DNA of 64,000 bases from Anisus vortex (lineage: Eukaryota; Mollusca; Gastropoda; Planorbidae), in NCBI GenBank assembly GCA_949126835.1, contig OX421506.1, positions 32,025,378 to 32,089,377 on the forward strand. The letters run 5' to 3'. A program made the position numbers and the translations under genes. Positions 1-10,350 of this stretch are shown in pieces. Under the pieces are notes generated by a model. It made no database searches, had not been told where the DNA came from, and saw only the letters and a program-made list of their open reading frames with translations. How positions within the stretch are numbered: the first letter of the stretch is position 1; each line of letters starts with the position of its first letter.

Positions 1-104
1 AATGTACAAATCCCATTAATTAAGCTGTAAATAACTTATAGAAGCGATGGTCGCACACACACACTACACGCACATACAGTACAGGCTTATCAACAGTTTA
101 TGCC

Positions 105-283
105 CTACGCACACATTAAGTCCAAGGCCGGGCTTGATGCCTTCCCCACGCACCAGACGCAGCAGTCGCATATGGTGGAGAGGGCCAGGCGTATGTGGCT
201 CCCTAGTCTCTTCTCGAGGACGCAGTAGGGTAAGAAGTTCACGGCGTTGTTCGCGAACAGAAGCATCTTACCGAGTGTCAGAT
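105..283 (-). CDS. GPCR gene, last coding exon (TM7 and C-tail)
   Basis: Read on the minus strand, an acceptor (ttcgcag) at 284-290 is followed by two leftover bases and 58 codons ending in TAG at 107-105. The peptide holds FANNAVNFLPYC, a TM7-like helix in the position of the NPxxY motif, then a short cytoplasmic tail with a cysteine cluster (CDCCVWC) that could be palmitoylated. The entry phase (needs one base) fits the end of the TM5 exon at 1759. Rhodopsin-like receptor is the best reading; no ligand can be named. The exon is recognised from composition, hydrophobicity and splice signals, not from a database match. Confidence 0.7.
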
Positions 284-287
284 CTGC

Positions 288-498
288 GAAATTAGGCCAG
301 TTGCCAGATAATAGGTGAAATTAGGTCAATAGTCAGTTATGTGAAAGTAGGTCAACGGTCAGTTAATTGAAATTAGGTCAATGGTCACTTATGTGAAATT
401 AGGTCAATGGCTAGTTATGTGAAATTATGTTAATGGTCAGTTATATGAAATTAGGTCAATGGTCAGTTATGTTAAATTAAGTCAATGGTCAGGTCATA
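288..498. repeat. 26-bp minisatellite, about 8 copies
   Basis: The unit is close to gtgaaattaggtcaatggtc plus agttat, repeated head to tail with single-base variants. It begins just outside the splice acceptor of the receptor's last exon, so the branch-point region of that intron lies inside the repeat. Confidence 0.85.
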
Positions 499-674
499 TC
501 ATATTTATATCCATCCACCCATCCTACCCTCTAACCACCCACCCATCCATTAAACCAAATATTTTCTTTAAAAAAAAAAACAACACACACACAAGACTCA
601 CACAAGTTGGCCTCCGTCCGTCTCTCAAATATTTTCTCTTTGTAGAACTCTAAAATTTTGATCGGCACTGTGGT

Positions 675-951
675 GACAAGGAGCAGAACAGTTGACATTA
701 ACACCAATGGACCTAACCGTTTACCTAACCCTGTGGGAATAGGACAAGGAGCAGAACAGTTGACATTAACACCAATGGACCTAACCGTTTACCTAACCCT
801 GTGGGAATAGGACAAGGAGCAGAACAGTTGACATTAACACCAATGGACCTAACCGTTTACCTAACCCTGTGGGAATAGGACAAGGAGCAGAACAGTTGAC
901 ACTAACACCAATGGACCTAACCGTTTACCCAACCCTGTGGGAATAGGACAA
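675..951. repeat. 68-bp minisatellite, 4 copies
   Basis: Copies start at 675, 743, 811 and 879 with gacaaggagcagaacagttg and are nearly identical; only the last carries two or three changes. Each contains cctaaccgtttacctaaccc-like text, which resembles but is not a telomere repeat array. Near identity implies recent amplification. Confidence 0.95.
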
Positions 952-1454
952 ATAATGAACTAAGAAAAAATTATAAGGCTAAAAAAACCTAAGTATCCTT
1001 TGCCATTCCAATAATTTTGTTACAGCACATTACTTCCAGACAATTAAGAGCCTATCCAACAGACCCGGGAAAGCAGAGGGGGGGAGAAGGGGGGCAAAGA
1101 GAGGATCGTTGGTGCATTTGCCCTGGATTCGGACTCAAAATGTTTGGAAAGGCAAGTTATAACACCCGGGCTACTAGACGTATTATAGTCAGGAAACAAA
1201 ACCGACTTCAGTTACGAGGTGCAAGTGATTTAGATCTACAAAAATCTAAAGAGTGGAGGACGATATCCCATACGAGACTATCTAGAGCAGGGGCGTCCGT
1301 AGAATTGAATTCCTTAAACAAGCAAGCAAAGCATGAACCACTAAACATATATTTGACCATTTTGTTAAACCCGTTCACAACACGTGTCAATAGAGTTCAA
1401 AAGTCAAAATACGTGGCAAGAAGAATGTTTCTTACACGAGTTGCCAATTAATGA
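952..1454. other. Intronic sequence of the receptor gene, no recognised element
   Basis: This lies between the TM5 and TM7 exons on the minus strand. I searched it by eye for a TM6-coding exon and found none. A 144-codon plus-strand open frame (1017-1451) is rich in R, T and N, shows no domain and is probably chance. Confidence 0.4.
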
Positions 1455-1725
1455 AGTCACATTTATTTTTTTTGCCGGAAATTAAACATCTCAAATGGCT
1501 ACGACTTTGTCCCCTAAGACATCCACACATTTGAGTGCTAATATTGAAGCTATAGGCCTATTAGCTTGAAATTTATGTTTAATATTTTGTAAGCACCTAT
1601 TCATGATTTTATTAGCAGTCGGATACTAAATATAGCTTTCTATTTACTATGAAAATCAACTATTAACTCAATTTCGCAAAAAATCTCTTCACTTGGTCTT
1701 CAATGTAAAACACAAAAATGATAGC
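1455..1725 (+). repeat. Interspersed repeat (part of a longer hAT-like element)
   Basis: The text from gccggaaattaaacatctc to cttcacttggtcttcaatg aligns over about 260 bp with 19240-19495. There it runs on into the 3' half of the CAGGGGTCGGCAAC hAT family. This copy is diverged and has lost that end. Confidence 0.65.
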
Positions 1726-1758
1726 CTAAATTAGATAATTAAGCAAACATCTTCGTAC

Positions 1759-1925
1759 CTTTGGCTGCCAGACAGAAGTTGGCCGACTGGGATCCCAAAT
1801 ACAAGTTGAGGATCAGGAGGAACACGTAGCAGAAGAACAACAGTGCGACGGGGAGGATGGAGCTGAAGGTGGCCTCGAACCAGAACATCCAGGTCCTGGT
1901 GTTGAGCTCACACCACGTGGTGGCA
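1759..1925 (-). CDS. GPCR gene, exon encoding ECL2 and TM5
   Basis: On the minus strand the acceptor ttttcctccag lies just above 1925 and the donor AAAG|GTACGA just below 1759. One leftover base plus 55 codons encode WCELNTRTWMFWFEATF and then a long aliphatic helix (SILPVALLFFCYVFLLIL). This is the usual layout of an extracellular-loop-2 cysteine followed by TM5, with a proline in mid-helix. The GC content is clearly above that of the flanking intron. It enters with phase 1 and leaves one base, compatible with the TM3 exon upstream and the TM7 exon downstream. Confidence 0.75.
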
Positions 1926-2059
1926 CTGGAGGAAAACAAACATGGCGGATGGAGGGGCATAATTAAATGTAGGTCATGGCGGAAGTGGTTTCTTATTTAT
2001 AGAGCTGCGTCGCATACCCGGATGGTCTGCAGAAAGGGATTGCAAGGGGGGAGCTCAGA

Positions 2060-2640
2060 GTGAACACTGATATTGGCGTTAAATTGGCATTAAATTGCAG
2101 ATGTTTGATTAAATCAATATGTGCTTATTAAGTATAGTTAGATGTCGATTCACTCACAAATCTGTTTGATTTAATCACTCTAGACTCTAGGTGTTCAACA
2201 TATCTTGTTATTGGTAGCTTTAGGAATATAATGCAACAAGAATAGCCACACATAGTCAGGAAGTTTATTTACATTTTTAATACAATGAATTTGTAAAACT
2301 CTGGGCAACGGGGAGGGTGATGGATGAATTTGATTTCAATATACAAGTAAATTTGACGTTAAATTGTAGCTGTCGGTTAAATCCTTTGGACCTCAACATA
2401 CATGGGAATTTCGTATTAAATTGCAGCTGTCGATTGCATCCATAGAACTTATAATGTTAAATTCAAGGAAATTTCGTATTAAATTGCAGCTGCCGATTAA
2501 ATCCACTGGATTTCATTATACAAAGAAAGTTTTTTGTAAAAAGGCTCTGTTGATTGCACCCATTGGACTTGAATATACAATGAATTTTCGTCTTAAATTA
2601 CAGCTGTTTCATGATTTAAAAAAACTGACCTATGAAATAG
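2060..2640. repeat. Degenerate minisatellite, period roughly 60-65 bp
   Basis: The phrase attaaattgcagctgtcgatt recurs at about 2080, 2365, 2415, 2480 and 2595 with variable spacing (for example gttaaattgtagctgtcggt, taaattgcagctgccgatt, taaattacagctgtttcat). It fills the intron between the TM3 and TM5 exons, where a TM4 exon would be expected. Confidence 0.6.
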
Positions 2641-2668
2641 AAATAAAGGAATTTTGGTGTTAACTCAC

Positions 2669-2767
2669 TTGAATCTGATAAAAATGACCAGTCCGTTACG
2701 CACAAGGGTGGCATTGCTGACGCTACAGACGAAACATATCCACAGAATTGTAAACATATGACATTTG
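2669..2767 (-). CDS. GPCR gene, exon encoding TM3
   Basis: The acceptor attttaattccag and the donor TTCAA|GTGAGT bound 99 nt on the minus strand. It supplies one base, 32 codons and two bases. The peptide contains MFTILWICFVCSVSNATLV and ends FIRF, a TM3-like helix with the ending where DRY-type motifs sit. The entry phase completes the GC left by the exon ending at 7438 (Ala), and the exit phase fits the exon beginning at 1925. This two-sided agreement is the main support for such a short exon. Confidence 0.65.
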
Positions 2768-2821
2768 CTGGAATTAAAATTTCTCGGTCTGTGGAAGGCA
2801 ACGGGTAAAAAAAAAAGTTAT

Positions 2822-3005
2822 TCGTCTAACATTGGAACATCGGCAGCGGGTTCGGGGATGCCTTTCTAAAGGTCTTGGATGCGAATCCAAGAATAACAAG
2901 ACCGCCAGACCAATGGGTACCTGACATTAGCTGCGGGGATACGTTAAGACAGCTTGAAATTGTGCTGGCTACACTGTCCATTCGTATGAGGTGGCTATAT
3001 TGATC
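2822..3005 (+). repeat. tRNA-derived SINE (family A), diverged copy
   Basis: It shares caatgggtacctgacattag and attgtgctggctacac with the better copy at 12275-12530. Confidence 0.6.
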
Positions 3006-3045
3006 CGCATTATCTGAAAGGGATACTTTCTTAGCATCCCAGAGA

Positions 3046-3121
3046 AGCACACCACGTCGGATCGACGGGGAAAAAACAAAGAATGCACTTTTTTTTCCAC
3101 GTCGATACGACGTGGTGTGCT
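3046..3121. repeat. Small palindromic element
   Basis: Arms agcacaccacgtcg... and ...cgatacgacgtggtgtgct are reverse complements around a 30-nt A/T-rich loop. The same motif (ggcacaccccgtcgtatcga) appears at 11503-11530, so this is a dispersed foldback unit rather than a unique hairpin. Confidence 0.65.
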
Positions 3122-3544
3122 GGCTGAGATAAAACTAGATGTTGAGGTTCAACCCCTGTAATGTTTCTAAAGGCAAGGAAAGACTTCACTAGAAAAGCGA
3201 CCAAAAAAAGACAATTATTTTTATCAATCACTTTTATTTCTTATGTGCATATAACTTATAATAATTTTATCTAGGCAAACACATTGATGTATATATTATT
3301 CACGTTTCTTTTTTAAAATTCTTAACGCTATTAAATATTTGTATATTATTATATAATTAATTAGTTCATATTGGCATTCTTAATTATAAACACTTATTCT
3401 TTATCTTATATATATTTACTATATTAACACTATAAGTGTTTTAGAATTAAGAATGACAATATGAACTAATTGATTTATCTAAAAACGAACTAAAGCTAAC
3501 TAACGAACTAAAACAAGGTAGGCCTAACTATCTAAATCCGTGCA

Positions 3545-3744
3545 AACTTTTGATAATAATGTACCAAAGTTGGATTTAAATTTTATTCTGCGTGCTACCA
3601 GCCTAAAAGTCTCCCTGCTATAGCGTTTAATTTCTTGTAGAAGATAGGCCTATTTGAATTGCCCTTTTTGGGAGTCTTCTGTGTGCCTTTGAAAATCGCT
3701 TTGCGTGCCAAGTCTGGCACACGTACCGTAGGTTGCCGACCGCT
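3545..3744 (-). mobile_element. hAT MITE (CAGGGGTCGGCAAC family), diverged
   Basis: In reverse orientation it contains the family landmarks: the central cagcctaaaagtctccctgc, cgctttgcgtgccaagtctgg, and the terminal cgtaggttgccgaccgctg. The family is described at 16441-16644. Confidence 0.7.
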
Positions 3745-3764
3745 GAATCTAATTAACTAATTAA

Positions 3765-3945
3765 TTAACCCAACTTCTTCTTCTTCTTACGCCTACTACC
3801 CTTCTCGGGGCATAGGGCACCAACAAGGGCTCTCCAGCCATCCCGGTCCCGAGCGAGTCTTTCCAACTGTCCCCAAGAATGGCCTGTTCTCTTGACGTCT
3901 GCATCCAGGTCTCGGCGCCAGCTGTTACGGGGTCGAATTAACCCA
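3765..3945 (-). pseudogene. 3' fragment of a non-LTR retrotransposon reverse-transcriptase ORF
   Basis: The minus strand encodes the tail WRRDLDADVKRTGHSWGQLE then RDRDGWRALVGALCPEKG, followed by a (AAG)n tail. This C-terminal pattern closes the ORF2 of a widespread group of invertebrate LINEs. Only the last 60 or so codons are present, so this is a 5'-truncated copy. The clade is not certain. Confidence 0.65.
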
Positions 3946-4610
3946 ACTAGCCAAACCAATAACCTAACCAGCTAACTACACCGTCAATCATTCAATCATC
4001 CATGCGGTCATTCTCTCACTGTCACTCATTGATACATCCCCAATTCGTCGATCTACTGCTTATTTATCTGTCGGACTGTAGTTTTTATAAACAAATTCTA
4101 ATTAGCCAGCTAGCAAATTAGTTCAATTAATTAAACCATTAATCAGGATACTAGCTACTCAACCCGCTAAACCAGTCTATTATATTTAGACTATCCTTTT
4201 TTTTTTTTTTGTTGTTGTTTAATTGAATCTTAGGAAATATGTTTCCGAACGATGCTCACTTGATCTTGTTTATGTATTAAGTAGGTCAATCACTCACCTA
4301 CATAGAATATAAATGAGTCGACATAGGGTGATTGACGTCACGTGCCACGTAGTGATGGAGACTAAGGTCAGGTCAAGCCACTTGATGAGCCTGTTGACAA
4401 ACCATAGCGCGGGAAACATTTTACTACTAGAGGCACCCCACTGGGTAAACGGTTAAACCTGATGGCGAGCGACACACCGAAATTGAAATGCAAGCTCTAA
4501 CCACTTTAAGCAAGCTCACATTAATTATTCAAACGCAGAAACATCAACAACGTTATAAACAAAAAACATTTTTTAAAAAGCCTTTATAAGCTTAATTATT
4601 TATTGTACTG
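3946..4610. other. Intronic sequence, nothing recognised
   Basis: AT-rich sequence of the long receptor intron 2. It has short inverted words near 4285-4335 (gtcaatcactcacctac and gggtgattgac) but no open frame or family I recognise. Confidence 0.4.
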
Positions 4611-4611
4611 T

Positions 4612-6420
4612 ATAAGATAAGATAAGATAAGATTGCTTTATTGATCCAAATGAATGGAAAATTGACTTGATTACATAAATTCCGTCTTTCAGCATACCTA
4701 AAACAATATTAAAGAACCATTTGTACTCAAACACAATAGACATTCACGCACACTATCATACCATTTATCATACAAGAAAAAAGTAGGCCTATTATTTAGG
4801 AGTCAGCTATTGAGCCATCGTATTTCCTGGCTGAAAGATGATTCTTTTGAAAGAGTCTCACTGACAGTGAAACAAAAGAGTTCTTAAATCTCTCTGTTCT
4901 TGCCCTTATAGAAAGAAGCCGACCACTTCGACTAGATATTATGTAACTATCATGAAGCGGGTGTGCATGATCTTAGAGGATTTTATCAATCATAGACAGG
5001 CACCTTGAACTGAAAATATCCGCAAGAGATGGTAATTCTGTCTGTGTAGTACGAGAGGCTTTGTTTATTAGGCGGTCTATCCGATGTTTGTTCAATGTGG
5101 TGGTATTACCATACCAGCAGGTGATTGCAAAATTATGATGCTACCAACAGTCGCCGAGTAAAATAGATTCATAATGGTTTTCTCTATGTGAAATATTTTT
5201 AGTTTATTAAGACAGAAAAGTCGTTGGTGCATTTTCTTACAAAGGATTTGGCAGTGGTCAGACCAAGTCAGTTTGTCAGTAATTGTGACGCCAAGATATT
5301 TATATTGCGAGACTTGATCTATTATTTGGTTGTTTATGTGCAAATCAGTCAGCTTGCGTTTCTCCTTCCAGAAGTCTACAATCATTTCTTTCGTTTTTGT
5401 GATGTTCAATATCAGGTAGTTCTCTCCGCACCATTTGTAGAAATCTGAGGTCGTCCTGTGATAGAGACTGTCGTCACTGGAAACAAGGCCGACAATGGCT
5501 GTATCATCGGCGTATTTGATTACAGATACTGTATCGATTGCTGAACTTTGAATGTCATTGGTGTAAATTGTGTATAGAACGGGAGAGAGGACACACCCTT
5601 GAGGCGCTCCAGTGCTTATTTCTCTTATTTGTGAGGTACATCCCTCTACTCTGACAAATTGAGGGCGGTTTATCAGAAATTGCATGATCCAGGCTTGGAT
5701 GCGTTGACTGACATTTAAAGCAGATAGTTTCTGTATCATAAGGTGTGGTTGGATGGTATTGAATGCAGATGAAAAGTCAACGAAGAGTATTCGAGCGTAA
5801 TTCTTCGGCGTATCCAGATGGTGGTACAGTCTATCTAACATTAATGCTATAGCATCCTCTGCGCTTCTGCCTTTTTTGTAAGCAAATTGGTAGGGATCAA
5901 GGCTTTTGTGCACCTTATTTAGTATACGTCTGAGAATAATTTTCTCAAAACATTTCATGATAATAGATGTTAAAGCGACAGGACGTAAGTCATTGTTGCA
6001 AAGGATTTTTTCTTTCTTTGGTACGGGCACAATCTCTGAGGTTTTCCAGATAATAGGAGGGTATGGTTTTTCCAAGATTGATTAAAAATGTAGCAAAAAA
6101 TAAAGGACAGCTGTTCCGCACAAAGCTTTACTAGTCGCCCACTTATTCTGTCTGGTCCTGACGCTTTGGATATGTTTACTTGTTTAAACAGTGACGTCAC
6201 AACATCTACACTGAAACCTTCCTGACTTTCATCTAGAATTAAATTTAAATTGTTAAAAGATGACATTATGTCTTGGTGAATAGATCTAAAATCGTGACAG
6301 TCAAAACGGCAGTAAACATTATTTAGTTGGTTGATAAAAGTATTAATATCTTCATTCACACTCAGAGTGTTACGCTTGGGTACATAGCCCGTGTATAGCA
6401 TGCAGTATCGTAACTAGAGG
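4612..6420 (-). pseudogene. 5'-truncated jockey-superfamily LINE (RT domain, frameshifted)
   Basis: A minus-strand frame at 6401-5970 and a second at 6075-5092 together cover most of a reverse transcriptase. Visible RT landmarks are RPVALTSIIMKCFEKI, LFVDFSSAFNTIQPHL, STGAPQGCVLSPVLY, the catalytic YADD in VIKYADDTAIVG, and YKYLGVTITDKLTWSDH. The order and wording match the CR1/L2/Rex1 group. The frame changes between the two ORFs near 6060-6075 and again near 5110-5140, after which a third frame continues to about 4800, so the copy is dead. The 3' end has AATAAA and four ATCTT-like tail units at 4612-4640 (reverse strand), as expected of this group. The endonuclease domain is missing. Confidence 0.85.
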
Positions 6421-6719
6421 GGGTTGGGGCCGAGGGGTGGCCGCCGCAGGAACCAGGGTTGAGAGATATACTACTTACACTTTCTTAAACTTAGTTACTG
6501 AATAAAATTAAATGAAAATTAACATTCGGTTAATAGGCGACATTTACCATAGTTTACGCCACTAACTGTAAAGTAGCCTATGTAGGCACTAATATCCGGA
6601 ACCTATATTATAATTATGCTACAATCTGCTTTAAATCTGCTTAGTCTCCTTTTTCTTTTATTTAAAGGTATAATGTCAGTGAACTAAGCTTAATCGATTT
6701 TGCGTCTTGCTGTCTTTTT

Positions 6720-6912
6720 CAGGGGTCGGAAACCTACGAAACGCGTGCCAAACTTTACACGCAGAGGCAAAATTTTTAATGGCGCGCGGAAGACCCACAA
6801 AAGTCTCTTCTGACAAGAAAAGAACGGGATGACTTTTAATGCTGTTGGCACGCTGAATGAATTAGAAATTCTGCTTTGGCACACTATTATGAAAAAAAGT
6901 TGCCGACCCCTG
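6720..6912 (+). mobile_element. hAT MITE (CAGGGGTCGGCAAC family)
   Basis: It starts caggggtcggaaacctac and ends gttgccgacccctg, a 14-bp terminal inverted repeat with one mismatch. Flanks gtcttttt and gtctactt agree at 6 of 8 positions, as an aged 8-bp target duplication would. Confidence 0.85.
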
Positions 6913-7029
6913 GTCTACTTCACTATCTATAGGCCTAAGTTGTCAGATTTTTGCCATTGAATTTCAACAACTAATCTCAAAACGAAACGTGCTTTTATTT
7001 TTTTTTATGCCGAAATTAGATATTGGATT

Positions 7030-7290
7030 GAAGATTATCAAACAAATGGTCGAATGGTTAAACAGAAAACTGCCTTTCCGATGCACTTGGGTTCATATCC
7101 GGGTATTTAAAAATAAGTAACCTTTCTCCGGCATGAAAAGAATCTAGAAGTCTACCCAGCTTTGATAGGTACCCGACTTTGGGGGCACGATAAAGACGAA
7201 TGAGCATTTATACAAGCCAAACAATCCCCTTGAATGCCGTGGCGAAAGAAACGGTTGATAGCTACTTCACTAGCCTGATGGGTCAGACAT
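7030..7290 (+). repeat. tRNA-derived SINE (family A), diverged copy
   Basis: It contains ggttcatatccgggta, gtctacccagctttgatagg and a degenerate cattgtgctggccac region, aligned with 12275-12530. Confidence 0.6.
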
Positions 7291-7437
7291 TTTTTAAAAG
7301 GAATTTTTAAATAATTAAAAACGCGAAGATCCTATTTTTTAAGTGGCTTGTGTGTGGGGGGAAAAAAGACCTGTCATGATTATCTGCTAAATACTGTAAT
7401 ACTCCTGTTTATAAGACACACATATGTATATACTCAC

Positions 7438-7615
7438 GCGCAAGGTGTGGCCCTGAAGTCTGCCACGTCTTTGTCGATGACGTACTCCAGCAGAAACCTA
7501 GGCACGCGCAGAAGTAGGGTGACGACGTTGAAGCCGCACAGGCTGCTCAGGTAGAAGTGCAGGCTCCGGTCCTTCAGCCATCGGCCGGACAGCACAGTGA
7601 TGGTCAGCAGGTTCC
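7438..7615 (-). CDS. GPCR gene, exon encoding end of TM1, TM2 and ECL1
   Basis: The acceptor gtctacccag lies above 7615 and the donor CGC|GTGAGT below 7438. The peptide (G)NLLTITVLSGRWLKDRS has the conserved GN of TM1. HFYLSSLCGFNVVTLLLRV reads as TM2, and the exon ends in DFRATPC, where Cys would be the TM3-top disulfide cysteine. Local GC content is much higher than in the flanks. The split Gly codon joins the exon ending at 9321 only if that donor is a GC site. Confidence 0.8.
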
Positions 7616-7690
7616 CTGGGTAGACAGCCATTCGACCCACGTTAATAGGAAGAAGGGTTCGTACACATATTAACGTTTTGTGACACATTC

Positions 7691-7975
7691 ATTTCCCGGA
7701 CTAAGAGAATCGTTACAATTTTGTTTCCCATAGTCAGTGATGTGTGATACTTTCTTTCAGAATAGTAAAAGATTTGTGACCGCTTTGTTGTTTTCTCGGG
7801 GTCAGATATTTGTGAAGGGAATCAGGAAAATTGTGACAATTTCCTTTCCCGAGCTGGGAGTATTTGTGACACTTTCGTATGCCGGGATGAGAGCATTTTT
7901 GACAACTTGGTTTCCCGGGTTTCAGAGCATTTGTGACACTTTCATTTCCCTAGGTCAAAGAATAAGTTGATACTG
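7691..7975. repeat. Degenerate minisatellite, period about 33 bp
   Basis: Units read roughly tttcccgagctgggagtatt plus tgtgacactttcg, repeated about eight times with substitutions. It sits in receptor intron 1. Confidence 0.75.
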
Positions 7976-9320
7976 TCATGTATATTGTTTTTCCAAGAAT
8001 TGGAACACGCAATGTTTATTCTCCTCTCTCTCTCTTTTCTTACTACACACAATATTAGGACGTTTAGTAGGAAAACGAAAGGTTCTAGGTAATGCTGGGA
8101 TTCTGTGTTGATCTCAAATTCTCAGAGTCTGGGAACGACTCATTATTTAATAGGGGAAGTTCCTATCGTTTTTGTTATGAGTTTTGTAATGATACCATGA
8201 TTTTCACCCCTACTGGTAATGGGTCTATCCCTTGCACCACTCGGATAGTATTTAATGATTTGTTTTGTCTGAAAGACAGAGAGTTTCAAAATATGTTCCT
8301 TTGAACGTTTGTGTTTGCACTATTTTATTCTAACTGTACATAATAGATATATTGTATATATTGAACATACCACCTGAAATAAACTATCAACAACAGTTAC
8401 ACTGAAGCTTCTTTGTCAAGTTACTATCCTATTGTGTTGTATACATTACTATAAGATTTATCTACTACCATAATTTACAAGAAAGGAAATGTTGGAATAC
8501 AAATACTGAATTTGTGCCCAGGACTATAAGAAGAGTTCGTGTAATACTGAAACATAAATACTAATGATTAAAGTCTCCCCTAGGACTAACGAGAATTATC
8601 AGCAAGATCTACACAGCTCTGGCCACAAGGGGATTGTGGACGTAACAATACTTTCTGTTCCCTCACAATCCTCACATCTTTGCCGGGAAATATCTATAGG
8701 AGGTGGTCTATGACTATGATAGTAACCTCACAATAATAACTCCACATTGCTCTTAAAAGAGTTAGGAGGTAAATTAAGTGGCGTTTTCAATCCTGTATAT
8801 TAAACTTCGCATTTTGTGGCAGTCAGAACACAATTTTTGTAAGGCTTATTTGGCCCACTACCCGTCATCCTATCGATCCGATATATGTCACATAGACTTA
8901 TTGTCGATGAAAATACATTCTATCAGACTTTCAGACCAATTCTCAGCTTACCCCACCCCCTAATCACGTGTTTCTGTTTTTCAAGAGAAAAAAAACCTAA
9001 GAAAAACACTTTGGGGGGGGGGGGGGGGGAATAGAAAGGTTTTGACAGAACACACAAATGCCAACAATAAAGCTTATAAAGGATTAATACAAAAATACTT
9101 TCTTTTTTAGGGTTGTTAAATTTTTTGTCATGTCTAAAGAGTTCTTTTAATACTTTGTTATTGTTATACTTTGCCGTCCATCGGTATGTATTGAAATGGA
9201 GCTGTGGCGGTGGTGCACCGGACAGAGACCTCTGGAACGTGTTGGCCGCCCAATGCGACGACGTACGACGGACTAAATAAATAACTAATTAATGTTTAAG
9301 TAGCCAAATCCGATACCTGC
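7976..9320. other. Receptor intron 1, mostly unique AT-rich sequence
   Basis: A CT microsatellite (8021-8036) and an 18-base G run (9012-9029) are visible. Around 9185-9265 a GC-rich stretch ending gcgacgacgtacgacggact looks like a retroelement 3' end but I cannot assign it. No exon was recognised. Confidence 0.4.
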
Positions 9321-9456
9321 CTGGAATTCCCAAAGCAATCAGGATCAAAGATCCAGACATCAGACAGATCCTGGTGTAGAAAACGTACTTGTTTAAGAAC
9401 ACGCCTTCATGCTCGTTTCCAGAGGCGTTGCTGGAATTGGGGTACACCGAGAACAT
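9321..9456 (-). CDS. GPCR gene, first coding exon (N-terminus and start of TM1)
   Basis: The first ATG after an in-frame stop is at 9456-9454. The peptide opens MFSVYPNSSNASGNEHEG, with two N-glycosylation sequons (NSS, NAS), then YTRICLMSGSLILIALGIP, the first part of TM1. The frame joins the exon at 7615 (G|GG, giving PGN) only if splicing uses CCAG|GCAGGT, a GC donor; the GT four bases further on breaks the frame. An upstream 5' UTR exon is possible but not identified. Confidence 0.7.
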
Positions 9457-9764
9457 ATCGTCAACGCGTCTCAATTCATCTTGGTGCCGTCATCGAAGCA
9501 GGGGTACACCGTTCGGGGCGTGGGGGGCGTGAATTAGTGTGGCACCCAATGCGCAAAATGCGAATGAATGTTTCCCTTTCGTATTTTTGTTCTTTCTAGT
9601 GACTTTCTGGAGTATTGTTGCTTTTCTTTCTAGAACTTTTCCCCACCCATGATAGACAATCTGTTAGAATAAAAAAGAAGAATTCTATTAAACTGATTTC
9701 CTAACGTCAATGGAGATCCAAATCTCTAAAATTAAAGGCTAGCATACTTAGTAAGTAGTAATAA

Positions 9765-10078
9765 AGTACCCGTCGAACCAAATTGATCAATAGTTCCGGT
9801 GAAGCAGCGTTCACCAGTTTCTGTGGCCACGGCATACTGAGAGATTGTGTGGCCAGCACTATACACATCCGCCTCTACTTTACCCCAACTAAAGTCAGGT
9901 ACCCATCAAGGCTGGGTAGACTCACGGACACCCTCCAGACCCGGGAAGAAATCCTAGCCTGTACTAGGATTCGAGCCCGGGACCTTCGGTACGCCATCCG
10001 AACGCACTGCCGCACGACCAACAAGCCCTCCCCTACTTTGGAGAGTAAAGTAATCCCATGTGACAAATATGATCCATA
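9765..10078 (-). repeat. tRNA-derived SINE (family A)
   Basis: Inverted relative to 12275-12530. Landmarks are caccagtttctgtggccac, gtgtggccagcactatacac, gtcaggtacccatcaaggct and the B-box-like ttcgagcccgggacc. This is one of the better preserved copies. Confidence 0.8.
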
Positions 10079-10084
10079 GGGAAT

Positions 10085-10350
10085 AGGGTTGGTAAAACAG
10101 GGTTCACTATTTTCCGTGGCAAAGGCATATTAGGGGATTTTGTGGACTGCACAATACCCAGCCACTTTTTTTTTCTCACCTTACGTCAGGTACCCATCAG
10201 AGCTGGCCAAATTTAGTGATACCGTACAGACCCAGAAAAAAAAAGTAGTTGTCTTAACCGGCATTCGAACCCAGCCCAATGCACTAGGCTACCGGTCGAC
10301 CACAGTGTTCCATTTGGGCCATTGGAGTTTGAAGAGCGCAGGTAGTTAAA
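10085..10350 (-). repeat. tRNA-derived SINE (family A), second tandem copy
   Basis: A second inverted copy directly follows the previous one, sharing gtcaggtacccatcagagct, ttcgaacccagcccaatgc and the same order of blocks. Confidence 0.75.

Noticed and set aside
288..498. Possible CRISPR-like array
   Set aside because: Repeats are contiguous without spacers and the window is eukaryotic; this is a minisatellite. The same applies to 675-951, 31535-31866 and 37786-38372.
675..951. Interstitial telomere repeat
   Set aside because: cctaaccc-like words occur once or twice per 68-bp unit, not as a tandem TTAGGG array.
1017..1451. 144-codon plus-strand frame
   Set aside because: No domain, poor composition for a protein, antisense to the receptor intron, no splice or start support.
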